NCBI RefSeq assembly: GCF_900091475.1
Contig: NZ_FMIB01000002.1
Coordinates: forward strand, 5,456,001 to 5,520,000
Direction of reading: 5' to 3'
Length of the DNA stretch: 64,000 nucleotides
Origin: Micromonospora chersina
GTDB lineage: Bacteria > Actinomycetota > Actinomycetes > Mycobacteriales > Micromonosporaceae
Numbering within the stretch: the stretch's first letter is position 1; each line of letters starts with the position of its first letter. A program made the position numbers and the translations under genes. Under the pieces are notes generated by a model. That model was not told the DNA's origin and ran no database searches. It worked only from the letters and a program-made list of their open reading frames with translations. Below are positions 16,975 to 25,081 of this stretch, piece by piece.

Positions 16975-18996
16975 TCAGTCCTTCTCGACGGTGACGGTGC
17001 TCGGCTTGGCGCTGCGCTCGTCGGTGGTCGGCTTGGTCGGGCGCTTGCCGTTCTCGCCGGTGCTGGTGATCTTCGTGGGGGTGGCGCCCCGGCCGCCCTC
17101 ACCGGGCACGGCGGCCACGGTCGGCTCGCCGTCCACGCCGGCGCTGGCGCCGGCACCGTCCACGGTGGTCACCGGCTCGGCGACCGGCCGGGCCTTCGCG
17201 GTGTCCGCCGCCGGCTCGCCGGCCTCCGCGGCCGCTGCGGGGGCCGCGCCGTTGGGCGAGACCGTCGCGGTCCCCTTGGCGTCGACGGACACCGGAGCCC
17301 GGTCACCCTTCGGGGCCCGGTCACCCGCCGGCGTGTCGCCGGACCGTGCGCCACCCGCCTCCCCGCCGGCCGCGCCGGCCAGTTCGGCCGGGTCGACGGG
17401 GGTGGCGGCGAGGCCGGCCGGTCCGGCCTCGGCGCGCAGTTCGGCGATCCGGCGCTGGAGGTCGTCGGACTCCTGCCGGGACTTCCAGGTCTCGGTGCGC
17501 AGGTCGGCGAGTTCCTGCTGGGCGTTGGCGATCTCCAGCATCACCTGGGCGAGCTGCTGCCGGCCCGCGGCCACCTCCTGCTGGGTGGCGGCGAGGTGCT
17601 GCTGGGTGGTGGCCAGGTGCTGCTGGGTGGTGGCCGCGTACTCCTCGAACTGCCGGCGCGACGCGGCCACGTGCTCGTCGGCCTTGCGGCGCTTGTCGCC
17701 GGCGTCCGCCTCGGCCCGGCGCAGCAGCTCGGCGGCCTCCTCCTCGGCCCGACGGCGCATGGTGAGCGCGTCCTGCTCGGCGGCCTGCCGCAGCTCCGCG
17801 GCGCCCTGCTCGATCTCCGCCCGTCGGGCCGTGTACGCCTTCTCCAGCTCGTCCTGCCGCTTGGTGTGCTGCCTGTCCAGCTCGTCGCGGCGCTTGGCGA
17901 ACTCCTGCTCGGCGGTGGCCCGGCGCTGGGCCAGCTCCTTGTCCGCCGTCTCGCGCCGGGCGTTGACCTCCTTCTCCACGCCGGCCCGCCAGGCGCCCAG
18001 CTCCTGCTGGGTCTGGGCCCGGGCCTGCTGGACGTACGCCTCGGTCTCGCTGCGCATCCGCTGCACGTACGCCTCGACCTCGGCGCGGTTGCGCTGGCCC
18101 GCCTCGGCGGCCTCGGTGGTGAGCCGGTTGGCCTCGGTGCGGGCCCGCCCGCGGGTGACCTTCGCGGCCTCTTCCGCGTCGTCGACGATCTTCTTGGCCT
18201 CGGCGAGCGCCTTGGCGTGGGTGGCCCGGCCGGCCTCGGCGGCGGAGTCGGTGAGCCGCTTGGCCTCCTGCTGGGCCTTGGCGTGCACCTCCTTGGCCGC
18301 CTCGCGCAGCTGGGTGGCCTCCTGCTGGGCCTTGGCCAGCGCCTCCTTGGCCGTCTCGCGCAGCCGGCTGGACTCCTGCTGGGCGCGGGCGTGGATCTCC
18401 TTGGCGGTGTCCCGGAGCTGGGTGGCCTCCCGCTGCGCCGTGGCCAGCGCGTCCTGGGCGTTCTTCCGCAGCTTCTCGGCCTCGTCGCGGGCGGCCTTGA
18501 GAGTGGACTCCGCCTCGGCCTTGCGGGCGGCCGTGTGCCGCTCCTCCTCGGCCCGGCGGGCGGCGAGGGCGATCTCGAAGTCCTTGAGGGCCTGGGCGGC
18601 CTGCTCGCGGGCCTCCTCGATGATGTGCTCGGCGGCCGCGCGCCGGGCCTCGATCTCCTCGTTGGCGGCGGCCAGGATCTCGTCGGCCTGCTCCTCGGCC
18701 ATGACGAGGATCTGCTCGACCCGCGGACCGAGGTGCCGGAACGAGGCCCGGTCCACCACGCCCACCTGCTTGCGCACCTGGGCGAGGTCGCGTTGCAGCA
18801 CCTCGACCTGGCCGGCCAGCTTGTGGATCTGGGTGTACGCCTGTTCCCGCTCGGTTGTCAGCGCCGAGATCTCGTGCTCCGCACGAGCGACGTAGCGGTC
18901 GACCTGTCGTTTGTCGTACCCCCGCAGAGCGGACTCGAAGCTGGGCTCCGTGGTCACGTCCCCGCCGAGGGCGAACAGTTCCTCGCCGTGCGACAT
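16975..18996 (-). CDS. DivIVA-type coiled-coil cytoskeletal protein (FilP/Scy-like)
   Basis: 673 aa. A short DivIVA-like N-terminus (FESALRGYDKRQVDRYVARAE, about 20-40) is followed by a near-continuous coiled coil to ~residue 530 and a disordered Ala/Pro/Gly/Thr-rich tail. Residues 179-250 are four tandem 18-residue repeats of the form TAKEALAKAQQEATQLRE. A shorter 7-residue repeat (ATTQQHL twice, then AATQQEV) follows later. The probable role is polar scaffolding or intermediate-filament-like support of growth, as for FilP and Scy in Streptomyces. It is read in the same direction as the next, related gene at 19168. Confidence 0.82.
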   Translation of the reverse strand: MSHGEELFALGGDVTTEPSFESALRGYDKRQVDRYVARAEHEISALTTEREQAYTQIHKLAGQVEVLQRDLAQVRKQVGVVDRASFRHLGPRVEQILVMAEEQADEILAAANEEIEARRAAAEHIIEEAREQAAQALKDFEIALAARRAEEERHTAARKAEAESTLKAARDEAEKLRKNAQDALATAQREATQLRDTAKEIHARAQQESSRLRETAKEALAKAQQEATQLREAAKEVHAKAQQEAKRLTDSAAEAGRATHAKALAEAKKIVDDAEEAAKVTRGRARTEANRLTTEAAEAGQRNRAEVEAYVQRMRSETEAYVQQARAQTQQELGAWRAGVEKEVNARRETADKELAQRRATAEQEFAKRRDELDRQHTKRQDELEKAYTARRAEIEQGAAELRQAAEQDALTMRRRAEEEAAELLRRAEADAGDKRRKADEHVAASRRQFEEYAATTQQHLATTQQHLAATQQEVAAGRQQLAQVMLEIANAQQELADLRTETWKSRQESDDLQRRIAELRAEAGPAGLAATPVDPAELAGAAGGEAGGARSGDTPAGDRAPKGDRAPVSVDAKGTATVSPNGAAPAAAAEAGEPAADTAKARPVAEPVTTVDGAGASAGVDGEPTVAAVPGEGGRGATPTKITSTGENGKRPTKPTTDERSAKPSTVTVEKD

Positions 18997-19167
18997 GCCC
19001 CCATCCTCACACGCATCCGGCCCTGCTGGGGCGATACGGACGCCCCGGTTGGGAGGTGCACTTCACTGAACAGGCGAAACGGCCGGGAAAGCGTGACGGC
19101 GCGGGGCGGCACCGGTCACCCGGTGTCACCCCGCGCCGCGGCTCATGCCCCGTCTGCGGGTGGTTGT

Positions 19168-20421
19168 TCAGCCGGCCGACTCGGCCGTGACCTTCTGCTC
19201 GGAGCCGCCGGCCTTGGGCGCCTCCGGCTTGTTGGCGCCCGCCGCCGGCACGCCCGGCACGATGCCGGCGAGACCGGAGAGCATCTGCCCGAGCTGCGAG
19301 GTGACGGCGTCCTTCTGCCGGGTGAGGTCCTCGACCTCGCGGCGGGCCGCCTGGGTGGTCAGCTCGGCCTCGGTGCGGGCCTCGCTGAGCAGGCGCTGGG
19401 CCTCGGCCCGCGCCTCGGAGACCGTCTTCTCGGCCAGTGCCTTGGCCTTCTCCACCGTGTCGGTGGCGGTGCGCTCGGACTCGACCCGGCGGGCCTCGGC
19501 CCGCTGCTCGATCTCCTTGGCCCGCTCCTGGGCGGCACGGGCGCGCTGCTCGGCCTCGCTGACCAGCTTCTGGGTCTGCGCGACCTGGGCGGCGTGCCGC
19601 TCGGACTCCTCGCGCTCGGCCTTCTCGCGCCGCTCGGCGAGCTGGAGCTCCAGGGCCTGGAGGTCCTTGTCGCGCTTGTCCCGCGCGTCGGTGAGGAGCT
19701 TGGTGGCCTCGGCCCGCTTCTCCTCGGCCTCCCGGGCGGCCTTCGCCCGCTGCTGGGTGATCTCCCGCTCGGCGGTGGCGCGCAGGGTGGCGACCTCGCG
19801 CTCCACGGTCGACTTCAGCTCGGCCACCTCGTGGGCGGTGACCGTGCGCAGCTGCTTGGTCTCCCGGTCGGCGTCGGCGCGCAGGGTGTCCGCCTCGCGG
19901 CGGGCCTGCACGCGCACCTCGGCGGCCTCCCGCTCGGCGGCGGTGCGGACGCTGCCGGCCTCGCGCTCGGCGGTGGCCTTCATGGCGGCCGCCTCGGCGC
20001 GCGCCTTGTCGGTGATCTCCCGCGCCTCGAGGCGGGCGGCGGAGAGGATGCCCTCCGACTCGCGCTTGGCCTCGTTGCGGTGGTCGTTGGCCTGCTCCTC
20101 GGCCAGCCGGAGGATCTGCTCGACGCGGGTGCCCAGGCCGGAGAGGGTCGGCCGGCTGTTCTCCTCGAGCTGCTTGTTGGTCTCGGTGAGCTTCTGCTCG
20201 AGCGCGCCCTGGCGCTGCTCGGCTTGGCGCAGCCGGCGCTGCGCGTCGTTCATCCGCTGCTCGGCCTCGGCCCGGGCCTGCTCGGACTGGCTCAGGGCGG
20301 CGGTCAGCCGGCCGATGAAGTCGTCGACCTGGTTGGTGTTGTAACCGCGCAGGCCAACGGTGAAATCGGGCTGTGAGTTCGCGTTATCGAAGAACGCAAG
20401 AGGGGACTGCTGCTGGGGCAT
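19168..20421 (-). CDS. DivIVA-type coiled-coil filament protein (FilP/Scy-like)
   Basis: 417 aa. The N-terminal DivIVA-like box is DFTVGLRGYNTNQVDDFIGRL (positions 19-39), and a coiled coil runs from about 40 to 375. The tail (about 376-417) is Gly/Pro/Ala-rich. It is a shorter paralogue of the protein encoded at 16975-18996, sharing LGTRVEQILRLAEEQA with the other's LGPRVEQILVMAEEQA. In Streptomyces the filP-scy pair sits next to the epimerase-thiolase-meaB genes, and the same neighbourhood is seen here with ccr inserted. No clear Shine-Dalgarno precedes ATG 20421. Confidence 0.82.
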   Translation of the reverse strand: MPQQQSPLAFFDNANSQPDFTVGLRGYNTNQVDDFIGRLTAALSQSEQARAEAEQRMNDAQRRLRQAEQRQGALEQKLTETNKQLEENSRPTLSGLGTRVEQILRLAEEQANDHRNEAKRESEGILSAARLEAREITDKARAEAAAMKATAEREAGSVRTAAEREAAEVRVQARREADTLRADADRETKQLRTVTAHEVAELKSTVEREVATLRATAEREITQQRAKAAREAEEKRAEATKLLTDARDKRDKDLQALELQLAERREKAEREESERHAAQVAQTQKLVSEAEQRARAAQERAKEIEQRAEARRVESERTATDTVEKAKALAEKTVSEARAEAQRLLSEARTEAELTTQAARREVEDLTRQKDAVTSQLGQMLSGLAGIVPGVPAAGANKPEAPKAGGSEQKVTAESAG

Positions 20422-20580
20422 TGGGACATACTCGCAGACGCCCCAGGGTGCTTCGCAAGAGCGGTCCGGACCTTTCGTGTCCTGTTTACATGGTCAACTT
20501 CGACCGCGCGACGGGACCGGACCAACCGGCGATCTTGGCAGGTCCCGGGCGGGTCGGGCGACCCCGAGTGGAGGGCGCGA

Positions 20581-20612
20581 AAAGGGCCGCGGGCGGGTGC
20601 CCGCGGCCCTTT
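20581..20612. terminator. Strong hairpin terminator after ccr
   Basis: AAAGGGCCGCGGGC pairs perfectly with GCCCGCGGCCCTTT over 14 bp with a GGGT loop. It lies 53 bp beyond the ccr stop. On the minus strand it ends in TTTT, which suits intrinsic termination before the coiled-coil gene. Confidence 0.9.
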
Positions 20613-20664
20613 GTCGGACAGCAATCGAATGGTGTTCCGGCTTACCCGAAAGGCAATGCGGCTC

Positions 20665-22020
20665 TCAGTGCCCGCGGAACCGGTTGATCGCGGTTTCGTG
20701 CCGGGCGCGCAGCGCGGTGTCCCGGACGCCGAGACCGTCGGCGGGCGCCAGGCAGCGCACGCCGACCTTGCCCTGGTGCGCGTTGCGGTGCACCTCGTAC
20801 GCGGCCTGGCCGGTCTGCTCCAGCGGGTAGGTCTTCGACACGGTCGGGTGCACCTTGCCCAGCGCCACGAGGCGGTTGGCCTGCCAGGCCTCGTGGTAGT
20901 TGGCGAAGTGGCTGCCGACGATCCGCTTGAGGTGCATCCACAGGTAGCGGTTGTCGTACTGGTGCAGGAAGCCGCTCGTGGAGGCGCAGGTGACGATGGT
21001 GCCGCCCTTCTTGGCGACGTAGACGCTGGCGCCGAAGGTCTCCCGGCCGGGGTGCTCGAAGACGATGTCCGGGTCCTCGCCGCCGGTCAGCTCGCGGATC
21101 CGCTCCCCGAACCGGCGCCACTCGTCCTGGTCCTGGGTCTCCTCGTCCTTCCAGAACCGGAAGCCCTCGGCGGTCCGGTCGATGACCAGCTCGGCGCCCA
21201 TCTTCCGGCACAGCTCGGCCTTCTCCGGCGAGGAGACCACGCAGACCGGGATGGCCCCGCCGTTCAGCGCCATCTGGGTGGCGTAGCCGCCGAGGCCGCC
21301 GGAGGCGCCCCAGATCAGCACCACGTCGCCCTGCTTCATGTTCGCCCCGTGGTGGGACACGAGCTGCCGGTACGCCGTGGAGTTGACCAGCCCCGGGCTG
21401 GCCGCCTCCTCCCAGCTCAGGTGGCGCGGCTTCGGCATGAGCTGGTTGGCCTTGACCACGGCCAGCTCGGCCAGGCCGCCGAAGTTGGTCTCGAAGCCCC
21501 AGATCCGCTGCTGCGGGTCGAGCATGGTGTCGTCGTGGCCGGCGGCGTCCTCCAGCTCCACCGAGAGGCAGTGCGCGACCACCTCGTCGCCCGCCTTCCA
21601 GCGGGTCACCCCGGGCCCGGTCCGCAGCACCACGCCGGCCGCGTCCGACCCGACCACGTGGTACGGCAGGTCGTGCCGGCGGGTCAGCTCGGAGAGCCGG
21701 CCGTAGCGCTGGAGGAACTTGAAGGTGGGCAGCGGCTCGAAGATGCTGGTCCACACGGTGTTGTAGTTGATGGCGCTGGCCATCACCGCGACGAGCGCCT
21801 CGCCGGGGCCCAGCTCGGGGGTGGGCACCTCCTGGACGTGCAGCGCCTTGCGCGGGTCCTTGTCCCGGGTGGCCATGCCGTCGAACATGCGGGTGTCCTC
21901 GGCGCGGACCACCACGCCCCGGTAGCTCTCCGGTACCGGCAGGCCGGCGAGGCCGGCGAGTTCCCGCTCCGGCTGAGCGGAGCCCTCCGCCGCCATGATC
22001 GCTTCAAGGATGTCCTGCAC
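20665..22020 (-). CDS. ccr: Crotonyl-CoA carboxylase/reductase
   Basis: 451 aa NADPH-dependent enzyme that reductively carboxylates crotonyl-CoA to (2S)-ethylmalonyl-CoA, the committing step of the ethylmalonyl-CoA pathway. It is a medium-chain dehydrogenase with the nucleotide loop WGASGGLGGYA. Residues known to hold CO2 are all present: Asn in the AINYNTVW segment, Phe-Glu in WGFETNFGG and His in GSHFANYHE. GTG 22020 has GGGAGG five bases upstream and gives the N-terminus (V)QDILEAI typical of actinomycete Ccr. The longer frame to 22119 has no ribosome site. The leader of about 130 nt begins at the operator-bearing promoter at 22150-22172. Confidence 0.95.
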   Translation of the reverse strand: MQDILEAIMAAEGSAQPERELAGLAGLPVPESYRGVVVRAEDTRMFDGMATRDKDPRKALHVQEVPTPELGPGEALVAVMASAINYNTVWTSIFEPLPTFKFLQRYGRLSELTRRHDLPYHVVGSDAAGVVLRTGPGVTRWKAGDEVVAHCLSVELEDAAGHDDTMLDPQQRIWGFETNFGGLAELAVVKANQLMPKPRHLSWEEAASPGLVNSTAYRQLVSHHGANMKQGDVVLIWGASGGLGGYATQMALNGGAIPVCVVSSPEKAELCRKMGAELVIDRTAEGFRFWKDEETQDQDEWRRFGERIRELTGGEDPDIVFEHPGRETFGASVYVAKKGGTIVTCASTSGFLHQYDNRYLWMHLKRIVGSHFANYHEAWQANRLVALGKVHPTVSKTYPLEQTGQAAYEVHRNAHQGKVGVRCLAPADGLGVRDTALRARHETAINRFRGH

Positions 22021-22149
22021 GGTGACCTCCCGTTCGTTGCGCACCCGCACCGGGCGGGCAGGGGTGCTGCCATCGTCGGCGCCGGTGCGACGGGACCGCC
22101 ATGTCGGCAATCGACACATCCGGCACCGGTCGCACTCCTGTGGGGCGGG

Positions 22150-22172
22150 ACGTTACTGAACGGTAGCTAGGG
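22150..22172. promoter_or_regulatory. ccr promoter with dyad operator, copy 3
   Basis: The dyad ACTGAACGGTAGCTAGGG (22155-22172; minus strand CCCTAGCTACCGTTCAGT) fills the gap between a -10 TAACGT (minus strand, 22150-22155) and a -35-like TTCCGG. The plus-strand text TTACTGAACGGTA is identical to copy 1 at ecm. Placement between the promoter boxes suggests repression. Confidence 0.7.
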
Positions 22173-22269
22173 CCGGAAGTCCTCTGTGAAAAACTGCATC
22201 CACCGATGCGTGGAGCTGTCCGTGGGAACGTGAAAACGCGCAGTGCCGCGCCGTGTCCCAGGAAGTAGG

Positions 22270-22301
22270 AAGGGGCCCCGGCCGTCACGCCGGGACCCCT
22301 T
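22270..22301. terminator. Hairpin terminator after the epimerase gene
   Basis: AAGGGGCCCCGGC pairs with GCCGGGACCCCTT over 13 positions with one C-A mismatch and a 6-nt loop. It starts 9 bp past the epimerase stop and separates this unit from the ccr promoter. Confidence 0.8.
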
Positions 22302-22309
22302 GGCGCAGC

Positions 22310-22786
22310 TCAGTGACCGGTGGCGGCGGGCTCGACCAGTTCGACAAGGACGCCGCCGGCGTCCTTCGGGTGGACGAAGTTGATCCGCGAGTCGGCGGTG
22401 CCCCGCTTCGGCTTCTCGTAGAGCAGCCGGACGCCGCGCTCGCGCAGCGCCGCGCAGGCCGCGTCGATGTCGGTCACCGTGTACGCGACCTGCTGCACGC
22501 CCGGCCCGTTGCGGTCCAGGAACTTGGCGATCGTCGAGGACGGCGACAGCGGGGCGAGCAGTTGCACGCAGCCGCCCTCGGCGGTCGGCCCGACGGCCAG
22601 CATCGCCTCGCGTACGCCCTGCTCCTCGTTGGTCTCGGTGTGCACGCAGCGCATGCCGAAGGTGCGCTCGTAGAAGTCGATCGCGGCGTCCAGGTCCGCC
22701 ACGGCGATCCCGACGTGGTCGATGCGGCGCAGGCCGATGTCGGTGGCGTGGTCGGCAGCGGGCTCGACGGGGGAGTTCTCAGCCAT
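22310..22786 (-). CDS. mce: Methylmalonyl-CoA/ethylmalonyl-CoA epimerase
   Basis: 158 aa VOC-fold enzyme interconverting the 2R and 2S forms of methylmalonyl-CoA and, in this pathway, ethylmalonyl-CoA. Paired beta-alpha-beta-beta-beta modules span about 22-85 and 92-155. Metal ligands are recognisable as His24 (RIDHVGIAV), Gln in [10 protein letters not shown] and Glu in VELVEP. The third ligand position has QQVAYTV instead of the His of many homologues, which is usual for actinobacteria. ATG 22786 lies 13 bp from operator copy 4, with CAGACT as a -10-like box six bases from the ATG and no Shine-Dalgarno, so the message is probably leaderless. Confidence 0.92.
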   Translation of the reverse strand: MAENSPVEPAADHATDIGLRRIDHVGIAVADLDAAIDFYERTFGMRCVHTETNEEQGVREAMLAVGPTAEGGCVQLLAPLSPSSTIAKFLDRNGPGVQQVAYTVTDIDAACAALRERGVRLLYEKPKRGTADSRINFVHPKDAGGVLVELVEPAATGH

Positions 22787-22798
22787 GGCGCCAGTCTG

Positions 22799-22816
22799 GC
22801 CGAACAATCGTTCAGG
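22799..22816. promoter_or_regulatory. Ethylmalonyl-pathway dyad operator, copy 4 (mce, possibly bidirectional)
   Basis: GCCGAACAATCGTTCAGG matches the dyad. On the plus strand, 22801-22830 is nearly identical to 23779-23809 before the thiolase (two substitutions and one inserted base). This site may therefore drive rightward transcription into the two small genes at 23006 and 23351 as well as leftward mce. Confidence 0.7.
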
Positions 22817-23005
22817 CGTACAGGTCGGCAATCTCACGCCTCCTCCTAACGGGCCACCCCGAACGAGGTCCTCGGGCGGGCCTCCGCCGTACACCCGAGC
22901 CGGCGCCGGCCGCGCCGCGATCGTCGTGCTGCACGGACGATGCCCGCCGAGCAGGGTGGCGAGGACCATCGAACCGGCATGAACAGCAGCAGAGGAGCGG
23001 TCGGC

Positions 23006-23320
23006 ATGACGCTGGAGCAGTGGGCGGCGGCCGGCGTCGTGCTGGGCGCGATGCTGAGCGCGCTGACCCTGGCCGTGACGGTGAGCCGGCCGCTGCGCCG
23101 GCTGGCCCGGCAGAACGAGGAGTTCCGGCAGGACTGGTACGGGGTGCCCGCGAGACCGGGCCACGACGCCGTCGCGGGGGTGCCGGAGCGGTTGCGGCGG
23201 ATCGAGAGCCGTCTCGACGGGGTGGAGAGCCGCCTCGACGACCACCTCCGGTCGCCGCACGGCGGTCAGCTCAGTCCATCGATCGTTCGGCATATGCGAA
23301 CCCGGACGGAGCAAGGTTGA
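23006..23320 (+). CDS. Small single-pass membrane protein, unknown function
   Basis: 104 aa. One transmembrane helix lies near the N-terminus (about 8-29, [20 protein letters not shown]), followed by a charged cytoplasmic segment with [16 protein letters not shown] and a short coiled coil ([20 protein letters not shown]). ATG 23006 has GAGGAG eight bases upstream. The gene sits between mce and the thiolase, 30 bp before another small gene, and downstream of the rightward face of operator copy 4. I do not recognise a family. Membrane association of a pathway complex is possible but is speculation. Confidence 0.65.
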   Translation: MTLEQWAAAGVVLGAMLSALTLAVTVSRPLRRLARQNEEFRQDWYGVPARPGHDAVAGVPERLRRIESRLDGVESRLDDHLRSPHGGQLSPSIVRHMRTRTEQG

Positions 23321-23350
23321 TCTGCAACTTGCACCCGGTGAAGAGTACCG

Positions 23351-23674
23351 ATGGTGAGTTCCCTGTCACGCCCCGTCGCCGCCATCTGGATCCCCGCCCA
23401 CGTCGACCCGATCGAACCCCACCTCATGGCCTGCCTGGACCACACGAGGCGATGCCGCTACGACCTCCTCGGGATCGTCACCACCGCACCGTGGGACGAG
23501 GTCCGGCAGATGATGCTCGACGGCACCGTCGACGTGGTGGTGGTCGCCGCGCGGGAGCACCTCCCGCCGGACCGCACCCCGCGGATCGAGGTGGCCGCGC
23601 AGGGGACCCACCCGTCGGCGTCGTCGCCCCGGGGCCCGGTGCCGCCGCGCCGGCGCCGCCCGCACCAGGGCTGA
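23351..23674 (+). CDS. Small hypothetical protein, weak resolvase-fold resemblance
   Basis: 107 aa with strong third-position GC, so it is probably real. The core [19 protein letters not shown] through [19 protein letters not shown] and [19 protein letters not shown] alternates strands and helices like the N-terminal domain of serine recombinases. No catalytic Ser is evident and there is no DNA-binding domain. The last 25 residues are Pro/Arg-rich. The start ATG 23351 has GAAGAG five bases upstream. It follows the membrane protein gene by 30 bp, so they are likely co-transcribed. Confidence 0.55.
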   Translation: MVSSLSRPVAAIWIPAHVDPIEPHLMACLDHTRRCRYDLLGIVTTAPWDEVRQMMLDGTVDVVVVAAREHLPPDRTPRIEVAAQGTHPSASSPRGPVPPRRRRPHQG

Positions 23675-23776
23675 CCGCGCGGCCCGGCGGTCAGCCATCG
23701 ACCGTCGTGACCTGGAACGCGTTGCGGACGTGCTCGGGGTCACCGTACGGTCGCGGTTCCCGGCAGATATGGTGCG

Positions 23777-23794
23777 TCCTAACAATCGTTAAGG
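23777..23794. promoter_or_regulatory. Ethylmalonyl-pathway dyad operator, copy 5 (thiolase-meaB)
   Basis: TCCTAACAATCGTTAAGG fits the dyad and is followed by GCGTTACAGGTCGGCA, shared with the copy at 22801-22830. It lies 32 bp before the thiolase ATG. A -10-like TTACAGG follows the site. Confidence 0.7.
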
Positions 23795-23826
23795 CGTTAC
23801 AGGTCGGCACCCCCTCGGAGGCAGGC

Positions 23827-25020
23827 ATGGCTTCGGTGATCGTCAGCGGCGCGCGGACCCCGATGGGGCGCCTGCTGGGCAACCTCAAGGACCTCCCCGC
23901 GACGAAGCTCGGCGGCGTCGCGATCAAGGCGGCGCTGGAGCGCGCCGGCGTGGCCCCGGACCAGGTCCAGTACGTGATCATGGGCCAGGTGCTCCAGGCC
24001 GGCGCGGGCCAGATCCCGGCCCGCCAGGCCGCCGTCGAGGCGGGCATCCCCATGTCCACCCCGGCGCTGACCATCAACAAGGTCTGCCTCTCCGGCCTGG
24101 ACGCCATCGCCCTGGCCGACCAGCTCATCCGGGCCGGCGAGTTCGACATCGTGGTGGCCGGCGGCATGGAGTCCATGACCAACGCCCCGCACCTGCTGCT
24201 CGGCCAGCGCTCCGGCTACAAGTACGGCGACGTGACGGTCAAGGACCACATGGCCCTGGACGGCCTCACCGACGCCTGGGACTGCTGCTCGATGGGCGAG
24301 TCCACCGAGCGCCTCGGGGCGAAGCACGGCATCACCCGCGAGGAGCAGGACGCGTTCGCCGCGGCCAGCCACCAGCGCGCCGCCGCCGCCCAGAAGAACG
24401 GCCACTTCGCCGACGAGATCACCCCGGTGATCATCCCGCAGCGCAAGGGCGACCCGCTGGTGATCAGCGAGGACGAGGGCATCCGTCCGGACACCACCGC
24501 GGAGTCGCTGGGCAAGCTCCGCCCCGCGTTCACCAAGGACGGCACCATCACGGCCGGCAGCTCCTCGCCGATCTCCGACGGCGCCGCCGCGGTGGTCGTC
24601 ATGAGCAAGGCCAAGGCCAAGGAGCTGGGGCTCACCTGGCTGGCCGAGATCGGCGCCCACGGCAACGTGGCCGGCCCGGACAACTCCCTGCACTCGCAGC
24701 CGTCCAACGCCATCAACCACGCGCTGAAGAAGGCCGGCCTGGCCGTCTCCGACCTCGACCTCATCGAGATCAACGAGGCGTTCGCCCAGGTCGGCATCCA
24801 GTCCGCGCGGGACCTCGGCGTCAGCACCGACAAGGTGAACGTCAACGGCGGCGCCATCGCGCTCGGCCACCCGATCGGCATGTCCGGCGCCCGGCTGGTG
24901 CTCACGCTGGCGCTGGAGCTCAAGCGGCGGGGCGGCGGCACCGGCGCGGCCGCGCTCTGCGGCGGCGGCGGCCAGGGCGACGCGCTGATCATCCACGTCC
25001 CGAACGGCGCCGAGAGCTGA
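23827..25020 (+). CDS. atoB: Acetyl-CoA C-acetyltransferase (acetoacetyl-CoA thiolase)
   Basis: 397 aa biosynthetic-type thiolase condensing two acetyl-CoA to acetoacetyl-CoA, the first step feeding the pathway. All catalytic residues are present: nucleophile Cys87 ([11 protein letters not shown]), His348 ([10 protein letters not shown]) and Cys378 (ALCGGGGQG). The NEAF motif of the active site is visible in [14 protein letters not shown] 23827 has GGAGG five bases upstream. It is followed 61 bp later by meaB in the same direction, probably one operon under operator copy 5. Confidence 0.93.
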   Translation: MASVIVSGARTPMGRLLGNLKDLPATKLGGVAIKAALERAGVAPDQVQYVIMGQVLQAGAGQIPARQAAVEAGIPMSTPALTINKVCLSGLDAIALADQLIRAGEFDIVVAGGMESMTNAPHLLLGQRSGYKYGDVTVKDHMALDGLTDAWDCCSMGESTERLGAKHGITREEQDAFAAASHQRAAAAQKNGHFADEITPVIIPQRKGDPLVISEDEGIRPDTTAESLGKLRPAFTKDGTITAGSSSPISDGAAAVVVMSKAKAKELGLTWLAEIGAHGNVAGPDNSLHSQPSNAINHALKKAGLAVSDLDLIEINEAFAQVGIQSARDLGVSTDKVNVNGGAIALGHPIGMSGARLVLTLALELKRRGGGTGAAALCGGGGQGDALIIHVPNGAES

Positions 25021-25022
25021 CC

Positions 25023-25078
25023 GTGAGCGCGAGGAGTGAGCCGGGTCTCCGAGCCCCGCAGCCGCGAGCGAAGGCAGC
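25023..25078 (+). repeat. Dispersed intergenic repeat, copy B
   Basis: Begins GTGAGCGCGAGGAGTGAGCC and ends CCCCGCAGCCGCGAGCGAAG. The right half matches copy A at 4874-4905 on the opposite strand. It fills almost the whole thiolase-meaB gap without a terminator-like stem, so the operon is presumably not interrupted. Confidence 0.45.
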
Positions 25079-25081
25079 ACC

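Noticed and set aside
16810..20376. Long plus-strand frame of 1188 codons opposite the DivIVA-type genes
   Set aside because: It is Gly/Leu repetitive because the opposite strand encodes Ala/Glu/Arg coiled coil. No ribosome site or domain is present.
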